Notes under the pieces: model-generated
What the model saw: the letters and a program-made list of their open reading frames with translations, nothing else
Databases searched by the model: none
What the model was told of the DNA's origin: nothing
In this document: positions 1 to 7,471 of the stretch, piece by piece
Position numbering within the stretch: the first letter of the stretch is position 1
Layout: every line of letters starts with the position of its first letter
Program-made: the position numbers and the translations under genes
Assembly (NCBI GenBank): GCA_021372005.1
Contig: JAJFVC010000038.1
Coordinates: 1 to 35,778 of the forward strand
Length of the DNA stretch: 35,778 bases
Source of the DNA: Planctomycetaceae bacterium
GTDB lineage: Bacteria; Planctomycetota; Planctomycetia; Pirellulales; Thermoguttaceae
Reading direction: 5' to 3'

Positions 1-2
1 TG

Positions 3-125
3 GTGGCGGCTCGCCTGCGGCACATCGCAGGCACACGTTGGGGCACAAGGCGATACTTGGATATGGAGCGACTTAGGGAACAGGAGCAAGAACAACCGGA
101 TTCAGCAATGGAGGAGATTGCGTAA
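3..125 (+). CDS. 3' end of an unidentified protein (5' end outside window)
   Basis: This frame is open from the window edge to a TAA at 123-125 and gives about 40 residues ending in a charged, Glu/Gln-rich tail (EQEQEQPDSAMEEIA). I do not recognise the family. It ends 229 bp left of the distal tRNA-derived repeat and just before a perfect inverted repeat, which fits a true gene end followed by a terminator-like hairpin. It could belong to a neighbouring integrated element, possibly its recombinase, but no catalytic motif is visible. The other two forward frames here also stay open for some distance, so the frame choice is uncertain. Confidence 0.3.
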   Translation: MAARLRHIAGTRWGTRRYLDMERLREQEQEQPDSAMEEIA

Positions 126-133
126 ACTTTACC

Positions 134-155
134 GCTGCTCCCCTAGGGGAGCAGC
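134..155. repeat. Perfect 22-bp inverted repeat, terminator-like
   Basis: The arms GCTGCTCCCCT and AGGGGAGCAGC are exact reverse complements with no spacer. The repeat begins 9 bp after the stop of the partial CDS ending at 125, so it may form its transcript-end hairpin. There is no T tract after it, so intrinsic termination is doubtful. A protein-binding palindrome is the alternative. Confidence 0.45.
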
Positions 156-353
156 AGGAGAGCGACCAGTTCCAAGGACTAACCTAAAATCAAATGTGCG
201 CACCTTGACAGACACCACCAAACGTGGCGCAGAATCCGGCGCAGCCAATTTCCGCCGATTCACGCCAACCATCCCAAGAAACGCATAAAGCCCTGGAGGA
301 CCAAGGCTTATGTCTTGCCGCGGCGGACACTGGCGAACCATGGCAAAATAGGC

Positions 354-376
354 AAGCTCCCCGACAAGGACTCGAA
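354..376. repeat. Distal att-like direct repeat of the tRNA-Asn 3' end
   Basis: These 23 bp are identical to 4407-4429. The shared sequence starts AAGCTCCCCGACAAGG and runs on through CTCGAA. The right copy is the acceptor/T-arm part of the tRNA-Asn gene plus three flanking bases. Identity ends exactly at both sides (C versus G before, T versus C after). This is the standard footprint of tyrosine-recombinase integration into a tRNA 3' end. It marks the distal border of a roughly 4.05-kb element. Confidence 0.8.
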
Positions 377-406
377 TTTAACCGATGATTCAGACGTAAG
401 TCAATA

Positions 407-431
407 GCTGTCAACGTAATACGTTGACAGC
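407..431. repeat. Perfect 11-bp inverted repeat with 3-nt loop
   Basis: The arms GCTGTCAACGT and ACGTTGACAGC flank AAT. It lies 30 bp inside the island from the distal att-like repeat. It could be an operator, a recombination-directionality site or a hairpin. No T tract follows. Confidence 0.5.
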
Positions 432-509
432 AAACGACTTAGCTTTTGTTTCTGATTCATCGTCATTCCCCCTCAGTCATCGTCATTTTGCCCCTTTTCG
501 CATTTTTGT

Positions 510-526
510 GTTGGGAATGTGTTGGG
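510..526 (+). repeat. 17-bp direct repeat, left copy (possible arm-type site)
   Basis: GTTGGGAATGTGTTGGG occurs here, 134 bp inside the distal att-like repeat, and again in the same orientation at 4341-4357, 50 bp inside the proximal one. It contains two GTTGGG hexamers. Its position near both borders suggests a recombinase or accessory-protein site. This role is inferred. Confidence 0.5.
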
Positions 527-529
527 CCA

Positions 530-558
530 ACTCGACAAGGATTTTTGCCTTGTCGAGT
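530..558. repeat. Perfect 11-bp stem hairpin upstream of the nuclease gene
   Basis: The arms ACTCGACAAGG (530-540) and CCTTGTCGAGT (548-558) enclose the loop ATTTTTG. It lies 166 bp upstream of the chosen nuclease start. It shares the 9-mer CGACAAGGA with the att-like core. It may be a leader hairpin, an attenuator or an operator. No downstream T run supports a terminator. Confidence 0.5.
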
Positions 559-724
559 ACGTAGGGTTGAAAGATTAGCGTTTCGTCTAGCTTTCGGCCT
601 GACGAAAATGCCACAGATTTTGATGCCAGTCCTTTGGCGGGGGCCATACGGCTGGCTTGTCCGGGGGAAATACATTATCCTGACTGTCTCTTCTGGACGA
701 CGACTCAATGCAGGCGAGGGGGCA

Positions 725-1825
725 ATGAGCCTTCGGGATGATTTAGTTGCACAGCGACCACGAGAAACGAGCGGCTCGCGTTCTGCAAATCGCTTTGATT
801 TTCAGAAGGATTGGGCCATTTGTCGTTTGCTAACACTCCACGAGTCAGGTGCGGACTATCTGATGCTGTTCGACTACCACGACGATGTGGTGGTCCTTGA
901 TTCTCCTGCCGCCCCGCTTGCCCTGTCTTTCTACCAGATCAAATCGAAACGCAAAGGCAACTGGACGACCAAAGAACTTATCAAACGTGACAAAGGTGCC
1001 AATGGCCCCTTGTTGTCGCCGCTCGGCAAGCTTTGGGGTCACAGGCTGACATTTCCTCTACACTCACCAGACTTGTATTTCGTAAGCAACGCCCGTTTCA
1101 GTATTCGTCTTCTTTCAGAGCCTCCCAAGAGCACCGAGCGAGATCAGATTCCCCTGCGTGATGTTCATGGTGACGATCTGACCGCCTTTAAGGCAACAGT
1201 CCGCGCAGAACATGGCCTAACCGCTGATCCCGATGGCGAGGATTCCATTGTATTGATGGTGACGGACCTTGGCCCTGACAACCATGAAGCATGTACTTTG
1301 GGCAAGATTGCTGAGTTCATTGACAAGAGTCCTAATCGTACCGTGCCAGCACGGCCCCTGTACTTGACCGTGAAAGCAGAAGTGTCCCGAAAAAACAATT
1401 GCGAGCGACAATCAACTTCGTTTGAAGACTTGTGCGCCATGAAGGGCATCAGTCGGGCCGAGTTTCAGGCCATGCTTGATACCCCCGCTACTTCCGAACG
1501 CATCAATGCTCTTGTTGACGCAATCAGCCGGCAGTTGCAGCATGAAAGCGTTCCGTATCAGCAAGTTTGTGCCATCTGCGAAGAATGCAAAAAATACCTG
1601 GTGTCACGAATGGATGCGGCAAATAAAGTAATTACAGAGGCGCGTGCAGAAATCGAGATGCGGGTACGCACTGGCCGCACCAGTCCAACCTCTCTTTTGA
1701 GCGATGATATAGCGGCAATAGCCGCACCCGCTTCTATGACGTTCGATCGTGTCCGTCAGTGCTATTCTTCAAGTTTCCTTGAATCAATGATAGCGGTGGC
1801 TTGCTATGAACAGCGACAACTTTAG
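725..1825 (+). CDS. lmuA: Lamassu-type effector, DUF4297/Cap4-like dsDNA nuclease
   Basis: 366 residues. The N-terminal part matches the DUF4297 (Cap4) restriction-like nuclease pattern: an FDFQKDWA entry helix (residues 24-31), an acidic pair in YHDDVVVLD (D53/D54) and FYQIKSK with Q71-x-K73, a PD-(D/E)xK-type active site. This fold cuts double-stranded DNA in Cap4 and Lamassu LmuA. Residues after about 230 are helical and probably contact the ATPase partner. I chose the ATG at 725 because GCGAGGGGG sits just upstream and the conserved domain begins soon after; an in-frame ATG at 446 exists. The stop lies 32 bp before the ATPase gene, so the two probably form an operon. Codon use is more AT-rich than in the core genes. 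No cyclase gene is adjacent, which argues against CBASS. Confidence 0.75.
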   Translation: MSLRDDLVAQRPRETSGSRSANRFDFQKDWAICRLLTLHESGADYLMLFDYHDDVVVLDSPAAPLALSFYQIKSKRKGNWTTKELIKRDKGANGPLLSPLGKLWGHRLTFPLHSPDLYFVSNARFSIRLLSEPPKSTERDQIPLRDVHGDDLTAFKATVRAEHGLTADPDGEDSIVLMVTDLGPDNHEACTLGKIAEFIDKSPNRTVPARPLYLTVKAEVSRKNNCERQSTSFEDLCAMKGISRAEFQAMLDTPATSERINALVDAISRQLQHESVPYQQVCAICEECKKYLVSRMDAANKVITEARAEIEMRVRTGRTSPTSLLSDDIAAIAAPASMTFDRVRQCYSSSFLESMIAVACYEQRQL

Positions 1826-1857
1826 GCGGCTTGTCCGCAATCTTAGGACGAAGAAAT

Positions 1858-3552
1858 ATGAAAAGGTTAGTCTTCAACGACCTCCTGTTGCTCTCCCAAA
1901 AGGAGAAAGCCGCACGGCGGCTGACGTTCCATCCGAGCGTCACGGTCATCAAGGGACCAAATGATACAGGTAAGTCGTCCGTTATAAAAACGATCTACCG
2001 CACGCTGGGCGCAATTCCGCCACAGGTGCATCCCAATTGGAATGCCGCCTCCGTCAGATCGGCCGTGAGGTTCACTATCGACGGAGTAGCGTATCGGATT
2101 CTGAGGGATGGAAAACGATATACGCTGTTTGACGCAAGCGATACCAAGATTCGCCATTTTGATAGCGTGACCAATGATCTATCGCCATGTTTTGCGCAGC
2201 TATTCAATTTTCATTTGTTGCTCAAAACCCACAACGACGAGGGGCAACAGGCCACGCCCGCTTTTCTCTTTCTGCCGTTCTACGTGGACCAGGACATTGG
2301 GTGGGTTAAGAGCTGGTCTAGCTTCGAGCGACTGGGGCAATTTGTTTCATCTAAGAGCGACGTGGTCTACTATCATACTGGCGTCAGGCCAAACGCCTAT
2401 TATAAGGCAAAGGTATCTTTGGCGGATGCTGAGCGAAGGCTCGACAGCCTTCGCCAGGAACGTCACATGATAGAACAAGTAATTCAAAAGATTGATGTGC
2501 TACTTGGGCAAGTGTCGTTTGACATCGACATTGTCGCCTATGAAAGGGAGATCACAGAATTGCTTGCTCAATGCAATTTGCTCCGCGTACAAGAAGAGAC
2601 GATCAAGGTGGAGACTGTCAAACTGTATAATGCTAGGATGGTGATTCAATCGCAATTGACGGTCACGATTGCAGCGGCAAATGAGTTGGGCAAGGATTTT
2701 GCATTCGCTGCCGAACGACTTGATGATCGGGTGGATTGTCCAACCTGCGGGGCAACTTACGAGAACTCGTTCTCTGAGAGATTTCAAATGGCGGCGGACG
2801 AGGATCGTTGTAGGGAACTTATCTCTGACCTTCAAGAAGAGTTGAGGGAAATTGAGACTCGCATTAGTGACCAGCAAAGCCGAGCAAGCCAGTTGGGAGA
2901 GCTTCTCTCCAAACTTAGATCGACGTTGGATGCCAAGCAGGGTGAAGTTAAGCTGGTTGACGTGATTAGAAGCGAAGGCAGGAAGGAAGTTCGTGGAGTT
3001 CTCAAAAATGATATTACTACCCTAGATACCCATATTGGCGAAGCGGACGGTGAAATTGAGAAATTGAAAGCTGAGATGGCTACGTTCACAGACCGCCAAC
3101 ATTCAAAACGAATCGCTGAGTCTTATCGGTCTCGTATGCGGTCTTATCTTGCAGCGCTCGCGGTGGTAGGACTTTCCGAAGCGGACTACAAAAGGCTGGA
3201 TTGCACGATTCGTGAGTCAGGAAGTGACCTGCCTCGTGCTTTGCTCGCATATTACTTTAGCATCTTACAGACGATTCGAGACAACTCATCTTCCACGTTC
3301 TGCCCCATTGTCATTGACTCGCCAAAGCAACAGGATCAGGATGAGCAGAATTGGAAACGAATACTTACGTTTATTCGTAATAATCGTCCTGCGGATTCGC
3401 AGTTGATCCTTGGGTTGGTAGATGACTTAGGTGAAGACTTAGGAGGCGATGTTGTGGAATTGAGTGATACGTATCATGCGTTGCAGAACTCCGCATTCGA
3501 TTCTGTAATGGAGGAAATGCGTCCACTGTTGGACGCAAGTATCACCGATTAA
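1858..3552 (+). CDS. lmuB: Rad50/SMC-like ABC ATPase of a Lamassu (ABC-3C) module
   Basis: 564 residues. Walker A is GPNDTGKSS (33-41), following the start MKRLVFNDLLLLSQKEKAAR, which resembles ATPases of ABC-three-component systems. Coiled-coil regions (about 175-290 and 310-420) flank a CPTC hook (C294, C297), as in Rad50-type zinc hooks. The C-terminal lobe has an atypical signature region (SGSDLPRALLAYY) and Walker B CPIVIDSP (D487). In Lamassu such an ATPase senses foreign DNA and controls the paired nuclease. I chose ATG 1858; a TTG at 1831 is in frame but adds nothing conserved. It sits 32 bp after the nuclease gene and probably shares its transcript. A separate small LmuC-type middle component is absent. 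Confidence 0.75.
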   Translation: MKRLVFNDLLLLSQKEKAARRLTFHPSVTVIKGPNDTGKSSVIKTIYRTLGAIPPQVHPNWNAASVRSAVRFTIDGVAYRILRDGKRYTLFDASDTKIRHFDSVTNDLSPCFAQLFNFHLLLKTHNDEGQQATPAFLFLPFYVDQDIGWVKSWSSFERLGQFVSSKSDVVYYHTGVRPNAYYKAKVSLADAERRLDSLRQERHMIEQVIQKIDVLLGQVSFDIDIVAYEREITELLAQCNLLRVQEETIKVETVKLYNARMVIQSQLTVTIAAANELGKDFAFAAERLDDRVDCPTCGATYENSFSERFQMAADEDRCRELISDLQEELREIETRISDQQSRASQLGELLSKLRSTLDAKQGEVKLVDVIRSEGRKEVRGVLKNDITTLDTHIGEADGEIEKLKAEMATFTDRQHSKRIAESYRSRMRSYLAALAVVGLSEADYKRLDCTIRESGSDLPRALLAYYFSILQTIRDNSSSTFCPIVIDSPKQQDQDEQNWKRILTFIRNNRPADSQLILGLVDDLGEDLGGDVVELSDTYHALQNSAFDSVMEEMRPLLDASITD

Positions 3553-4037
3553 CGGCTTGCCTTTCTGGTCCGCTGCAACGGTGACGACTGGCTAACCCAG
3601 CACGACACCAACCTTGACCAAGACGTGGCCCCGCCAGCGGTGGACCAGCGGCAATATGTGGCAGGTGGACAGGTCATCGGGCGTGCCACCGCGCTGATTC
3701 GGTTCTCCCAGCGGCAGACGCTTCCTATAGCCCAACGTGGCCCCCGGCAGCTATTGACCCAATGGCGATATGTGGCCCCTGTATTCCCAAAAACACCACA
3801 GTGAGGTAGAAATGGTTGACAATTTGAACTGACGCCATTGGCGTCAAACCTGCTTCCACCAAAACCGCAAACCTGAGTCCTAATCAGACTCTTGAAGAAC
3901 AGAAGCAGCGCAAGCCCGTTCTCCGATGGGGAACGCCGGCCTTATTAAGCGCTGTTCTGTTCTGCGTCTTTGCGGACGTTGGTGGAGCGGCCTTTGTTTG
4001 GTTCGGCGTTCCCTTTTTCTCCGTAGGAGCGGGCGCA
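3553..4037. other. Unassigned island segment between the ATPase gene and the right border
   Basis: The frame in line with the ATPase stop stays open to a TGA at 3802-3804 (83 codons) but has no start codon and no recognisable motif, so I do not call it a gene. A good Shine-Dalgarno (GAGG, 3803-3806) precedes an ATG at 3812 that runs only six codons to a TGA at 3830. A GACGCCA-T-TGGCGTC inverted repeat (3831-3845) overlaps that stop. From there the frame of the next ORF is open and encodes a hydrophobic segment. Confidence 0.4.
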
Positions 4038-4340
4038 ATGTCCCCAGAGGAAAGAATCAAGCTCATCCGCGAATACGAGCGGTTGCGCAAGCTGGCGCAT
4101 GGCTTGCCCGTGTACGTCGCTATGCAGCGTGTAGGCGAGCGCTACCTTGACCTTGCGTGGGAATGTCGCCACGCCGTAGACAACGCATTTACACGCTACC
4201 TGCGCGGCCTAGACGCCAAGCCACAATGCCGTGTCATTCTCGGAAATCCCGAGACAATGAGAAAGCATTACCTCAACCTGGATGAGGTTGCCATTGCCGA
4301 TCAGGTTTTCACCCAGATGGGAGCTTATCAGGCCCCATGC

Positions 4341-4357
4341 GTTGGGAATGTGTTGGG
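4341..4357 (+). repeat. 17-bp direct repeat, right copy
   Basis: This is identical to 510-526 and in the same orientation, 50 bp inside the island from the tRNA-borne repeat. A role as an arm-type recombinase site is inferred from position only. Confidence 0.5.
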
Positions 4358-4378
4358 ATTGCCACCCAAGAAACGACG

Positions 4379-4404
4379 TAACCTCCTTACTGCTAAGGAG
4401 GTTA
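4379..4404 (-). terminator. Hairpin immediately downstream of tRNA-Asn
   Basis: TAACCTCCTTA (4379-4389) and TAAGGAGGTTA (4394-4404) form a perfect 11-bp stem with a 4-nt loop. It begins 5 bp past the tRNA 3' end on the minus strand, so it may end or protect the tRNA transcript. The following minus-strand sequence has only TTT, so a strong intrinsic terminator is unlikely. It lies on the island side of the junction, so the element, not the chromosome, brought it. Confidence 0.4.
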
Positions 4405-4409
4405 TGAAG

Positions 4410-4482
<73 letters not shown>

Positions 4483-4493
4483 TCGTTCCCTTT

Positions 4494-4522
4494 ATGCTAA
4501 TTCACGAAGCCTTGGTTGGCAA
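4494..4522 (-). promoter_or_regulatory. Probable sigma70-type promoter of tRNA-Asn
   Basis: On the minus strand TTGCCA (4522-4517) is followed after 17 bp by TAGCAT (4499-4494). Matches to the consensus are 5/6 and 4/6. Transcription would start about 5-7 bp before the mature 5' end at 4482. Confidence 0.45.
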
Positions 4523-4815
4523 GACCGGGCTTGATCTCAAAATTGAAAGTTCGCTGGTCCACTTCAACTTTCTCCGGCACAAGCGGCACAGTCCGCGCGA
4601 AACGTCATAACACTTTGCCACAAAGACAGTTGCAGCTTCTTTGATTGTCGCATCGGTCTTCGGGAGATGGTCGGGGATTGTTCCGACTGGAGTGACTAAG
4701 TGGCTCGGTGTCCCACAGTCATCGGCGACTTTGTTGTGAAGAGAAGAGGATATTTTGATTTTCTAGAAGTCGGTAATGTTGAACGGCGGGCGGCAGACAA
4801 GATTTGACCCCGAAT

Positions 4816-4871
4816 CAGTCACCAAACGCTGACCTTTTGCTCATCGAAATTTAACATCCCGGTGCTAAAAT
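4816..4871 (+). promoter_or_regulatory. Candidate Pho-box-like array and -10 element of phoB
   Basis: Units CAGTCAC, CGCTGAC, TGCTCAT and ATTTAAC start every 11 bp (4816, 4827, 4838, 4849). This phasing matches tandem CTGTCAT repeats of known Pho boxes, but the matches are only 3-5 of 7. The last unit ends 10 bp before TAAAAT (4866-4871), the spacing known for PhoB-activated promoters. No good -35 is present, as expected of an activator-dependent promoter. Autoregulation is inferred. Confidence 0.3.
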
Positions 4872-4915
4872 AGCGTGGCATGAGTCGGATCGTTTCGTAA
4901 CATCGGAGGCCCACT

Positions 4916-5617
4916 ATGGTTCGGCAATCTGTTCTCGTCGTGGAAGACGAGGAGGACATTCGCGAGCTGGTGAGTTACAATTTGCTCAAAGAGGGCTATC
5001 AAGTGGCCGGCGTGGCCTCGGGCGAGGATGCTTTGACGGCAGTCGCCGACAAGACGCCCGACCTCGTCTTGTTGGACATCATGTTGCCGGGGTTGGACGG
5101 GCTGAGCGTTTGCCGTCGATTAAAGGGAGACCCGCGATTCGCGTCGATCCCGATCATCATGTTGACGGCCAAGGGCGAAGAGCCCGACGTGGTGAGCGGA
5201 TTGAACATGGGAGCCGACGATTACGTCACCAAGCCGTTCAGTCCCAAGGTTCTCTTGGCTCGGGTGCAAGCCGTGTTGCGACGTGCGGAAAGCGTGACAG
5301 ACCAGCCCGCAGAAGATCAATCGCTTGAGGTGGTCGAGACCGGTGAGTTGACGATCCATTTGGGTCGGCACGAAGTGTCAGTCGCCGGGCAGCCGGTCGA
5401 TTTGACGGCCACGGAGTTCAAATTGCTGCATTTTTTGGCCAAGCGGCCCGGTTGGGTTTTTACACGTCAGCAAATCCTCGATGGCGTGCACGGCGACAAC
5501 TATGCGATCACCGATCGAGCGGTGGATGTGCAAATCGTCGGTCTGCGGCGAAAATTAGGCGGAGCGGGCGCCTCGATCGAAACGGTGCGCGGGGTGGGCT
5601 ATCGCTTTAAGGAATGA
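4916..5617 (+). CDS. phoB: PhoB-type phosphate response regulator
   Basis: 233 residues, the normal length for the OmpR/PhoB class. The receiver domain (about 5-122) has E10/D11, phospho-acceptor D54 in LLDIMLPG, T84 and K106 (TKPF). The winged-helix DNA-binding domain (about 140-232) contains TATEFKLLHFLAKRPGWVFT and ends VRGVGYRFKE. Phosphorylated PhoB activates phosphate-starvation genes. The start is fixed by ATCGGAGG a few bases upstream. phoR follows after 16 bp and the pst genes after that, which makes phosphate the signal rather than another stimulus. Confidence 0.93.
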   Translation: MVRQSVLVVEDEEDIRELVSYNLLKEGYQVAGVASGEDALTAVADKTPDLVLLDIMLPGLDGLSVCRRLKGDPRFASIPIIMLTAKGEEPDVVSGLNMGADDYVTKPFSPKVLLARVQAVLRRAESVTDQPAEDQSLEVVETGELTIHLGRHEVSVAGQPVDLTATEFKLLHFLAKRPGWVFTRQQILDGVHGDNYAITDRAVDVQIVGLRRKLGGAGASIETVRGVGYRFKE

Positions 5618-5633
5618 CTCGCGAGGGGCATCC

Positions 5634-7436
5634 ATGCGTGGCAAGAAACTTTGGTGGCGGTTGTTCCTTTCCTATCTCTGGGTGCCTGTGATCGTGGTGC
5701 TGTCGATCGGCTGGTACGGCGCCGAGTTGATCGGACGTTTTTACGAGGACCATCTCGAACAGGATCTGGAAGCCCGCGCGTGGCTCTGCGCCAAACCGGT
5801 CGACGACCTGCTGTCGCAACATCAGGCTTCGGCGATCGATGCGCTCTGTAAGCAACTCGGCCGCGCAACGCGAACTCGCATCACCGTAATTCGCCCAGAC
5901 GGCGACGTGCTCGGCGATTCCGATGAATCGCCCCGCGACATGGACAATCACGCCCGACGGCCGGAGTTTCGCTCTGCGTTGGACGGTCATCCGAGCGCCG
6001 CGCGTCGTTATAGTTCGACCGAGCAGGAGGATCGCATTTACGCCGCGGTGCCGGTGCGGCATGGTAAAACGCTGGTTGCCGCGGTGCGCACCTCGTTGCC
6101 GGTGACGGCCATCAGCCGCACGCTCGGGGCGGTCCGCGACCGGATGATTTGGGCCGCGGCGGTGGGGCTTTTGTTGCACGGTCTGATCACGCTGGCGATT
6201 TCGCGGCACATGAGTCGGCCGCTGGAGGAAATCAAGCGGGGCGCCGAACGGTTCGCCGCGGGCGACCTGGGCCACCGGCTGCGCGTGACCAGTTCAGTCG
6301 AGATCAGCGCGCTGGCCGACGCAATGAATCGAATGGCCGAGCAGTTGAACGAGCGAATCCAAACCGTGTTGCGCCAGCAAAACGAGCGAGATGCGATGCT
6401 GTCGAGCATGGAGGAGGGCGTTTTGGCCATCGACAACGACGGAACGATCTTGAGCGTCAATCAGGCGTGTTCCTCACTGTTGGGCGAGGATCCGCCACGG
6501 TTGCAGGGCCGTGGAATTTACGAGGCCATCCGCAAGGCCGACCTACTGAAGTTCATCGAATCGGCGCTGGCCAGCGCGACGCCGGTTGAGGGCGAAATTC
6601 CGCTCCGAGGCCTGCGAGATCGTTGGGCGATCGCACACGGCACGGTGCTGCACGACCCGCAACGAGGCAAGATCGGCGTGTTGATCGTGCTGCACGACAT
6701 CACTCGGCTGCGGCATTTGGAGGAGGTGCGTCGTGATTTTGTGGCCAACGTGTCGCACGAGTTGCGAACGCCGATCACGTCGATCAAGGGATTCGTCGAG
6801 ACGCTGATCGACGGCGCGGTCGACGACAAGGAAAACGCCCAGCGGTTTTTGCAGATCATGCTGCGGCAGGTCAACCGGCTCGACGCGATCATCGGCGACC
6901 TGCTGACGCTTTCTCGCATCGAACGCGGCTCGGAGCAGCAGCGGATTGAGCTGGCGTCGGAACGGATCCGCCCGGTGCTTCAGGCGTCGGTCGACATGTG
7001 CGAGCAGAAAGCCGTCGACAAAGGCGTTCGCATCGCATGGACCTGCCCCGAAGAGCTTTCGGCCGACATCAACGCCGCGCTGTTGGAGCAAGCGATCGTC
7101 AATCTGCTGGACAACGCGGTGAAGTACAGCAACGCCGGGTCGACAGTCGAGTTGTCGGCCGGAATGGACGCCGAACAGTTGTTGATCCAAGTGAACGATC
7201 ACGGCTGTGGCATCGAGGCCCAGCATTTGCCGCGGCTTTTCGAGCGATTTTATCGGGTCGACAAGGCTCGGAGCCGCGAATTGGGCGGCACGGGCCTCGG
7301 GTTGGCGATCGTCCGTCACATCGTGTTGGCCCATCACGGGTCGGTCGGCGTCGACAGCACCGTCGGCGTCGGCAGCACGTTCAGCCTCCGACTGCCGCTG
7401 CATTGGACGAATTCGGCCGACCTAACCGATTTCTAA
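5634..7436 (+). CDS. phoR: PhoR-type sensor histidine kinase
   Basis: 600 residues. TM1 is about 12-30, an extracytoplasmic domain of roughly 135 residues follows, then TM2 (about 168-188), a HAMP segment beginning MSRPLEEIKRGAERFAAGDL, a PAS domain (about 250-360), HisKA with H375 in NVSHELRTPITSIKGF, and HATPase with NLLDNAVKYSN, GCGIEAQHLPRLFERFYR and GGTGLGLAIV. The kinase phosphorylates PhoB under phosphate limitation. E. coli PhoR lacks a large extracytoplasmic domain, so this form is closer to the Gram-positive layout. ATG 5634 has GAGGGG upstream. It is 16 bp from phoB and almost certainly cotranscribed. Confidence 0.92.
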   Translation: MRGKKLWWRLFLSYLWVPVIVVLSIGWYGAELIGRFYEDHLEQDLEARAWLCAKPVDDLLSQHQASAIDALCKQLGRATRTRITVIRPDGDVLGDSDESPRDMDNHARRPEFRSALDGHPSAARRYSSTEQEDRIYAAVPVRHGKTLVAAVRTSLPVTAISRTLGAVRDRMIWAAAVGLLLHGLITLAISRHMSRPLEEIKRGAERFAAGDLGHRLRVTSSVEISALADAMNRMAEQLNERIQTVLRQQNERDAMLSSMEEGVLAIDNDGTILSVNQACSSLLGEDPPRLQGRGIYEAIRKADLLKFIESALASATPVEGEIPLRGLRDRWAIAHGTVLHDPQRGKIGVLIVLHDITRLRHLEEVRRDFVANVSHELRTPITSIKGFVETLIDGAVDDKENAQRFLQIMLRQVNRLDAIIGDLLTLSRIERGSEQQRIELASERIRPVLQASVDMCEQKAVDKGVRIAWTCPEELSADINAALLEQAIVNLLDNAVKYSNAGSTVELSAGMDAEQLLIQVNDHGCGIEAQHLPRLFERFYRVDKARSRELGGTGLGLAIVRHIVLAHHGSVGVDSTVGVGSTFSLRLPLHWTNSADLTDF

Positions 7437-7471
7437 CCGATTGCCCACACGGAGCTAACCGGCAGGCTCTA

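Larger units (their letters stand above)
126..724. other. Gene-poor stretch holding the distal att-like repeat and hairpins
   Basis: No convincing gene is seen here. The stretch holds a 22-bp palindrome (134-155), the tRNA-derived direct repeat (354-376), two perfect 11-bp-stem inverted repeats (407-431 and 530-558) and one copy of a 17-bp repeat (510-526) that recurs near the other island end. An upstream in-frame ATG at 446 would extend the nuclease gene by 93 residues. That extension has no family resemblance and crosses the hairpin at 530-558, so I treat it as leader. The promoter of the defence genes should lie in 560-715, but I cannot name it. Confidence 0.5.
4483..4915. other. Intergenic region between tRNA-Asn and phoB
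   Basis: No gene is seen in this 433-bp stretch. The left edge carries the tRNA promoter on the minus strand. The right edge carries the phoB promoter region: an 11-bp-phased TCAC/TGAC/TCAT array (4816-4855), a TAAAAT -10-like element (4866-4871) and the phoB SD. I see nothing interpretable in the middle (4525-4800). Confidence 0.5.

Noticed and set aside
354..376. A second tRNA or tRNA fragment gene
   Set aside because: Only the 3' 20 nt of tRNA-Asn are present, with no D-arm or anticodon, so it is an att-like copy and not a gene.
446..724. N-terminal extension of the nuclease from an upstream ATG
   Set aside because: It crosses a hairpin, has no recognisable domain, and a better RBS precedes ATG 725.
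725..3552. A CBASS system (Cap4 effector)
   Set aside because: No CD-NTase cyclase and no SAVED domain is seen; the SMC-like ATPase partner points to Lamassu.
3553..3804. An 83-codon open frame continuing after the ATPase stop
   Set aside because: It has no start codon, no motif and no RBS. Readthrough of the TAA is not supported.
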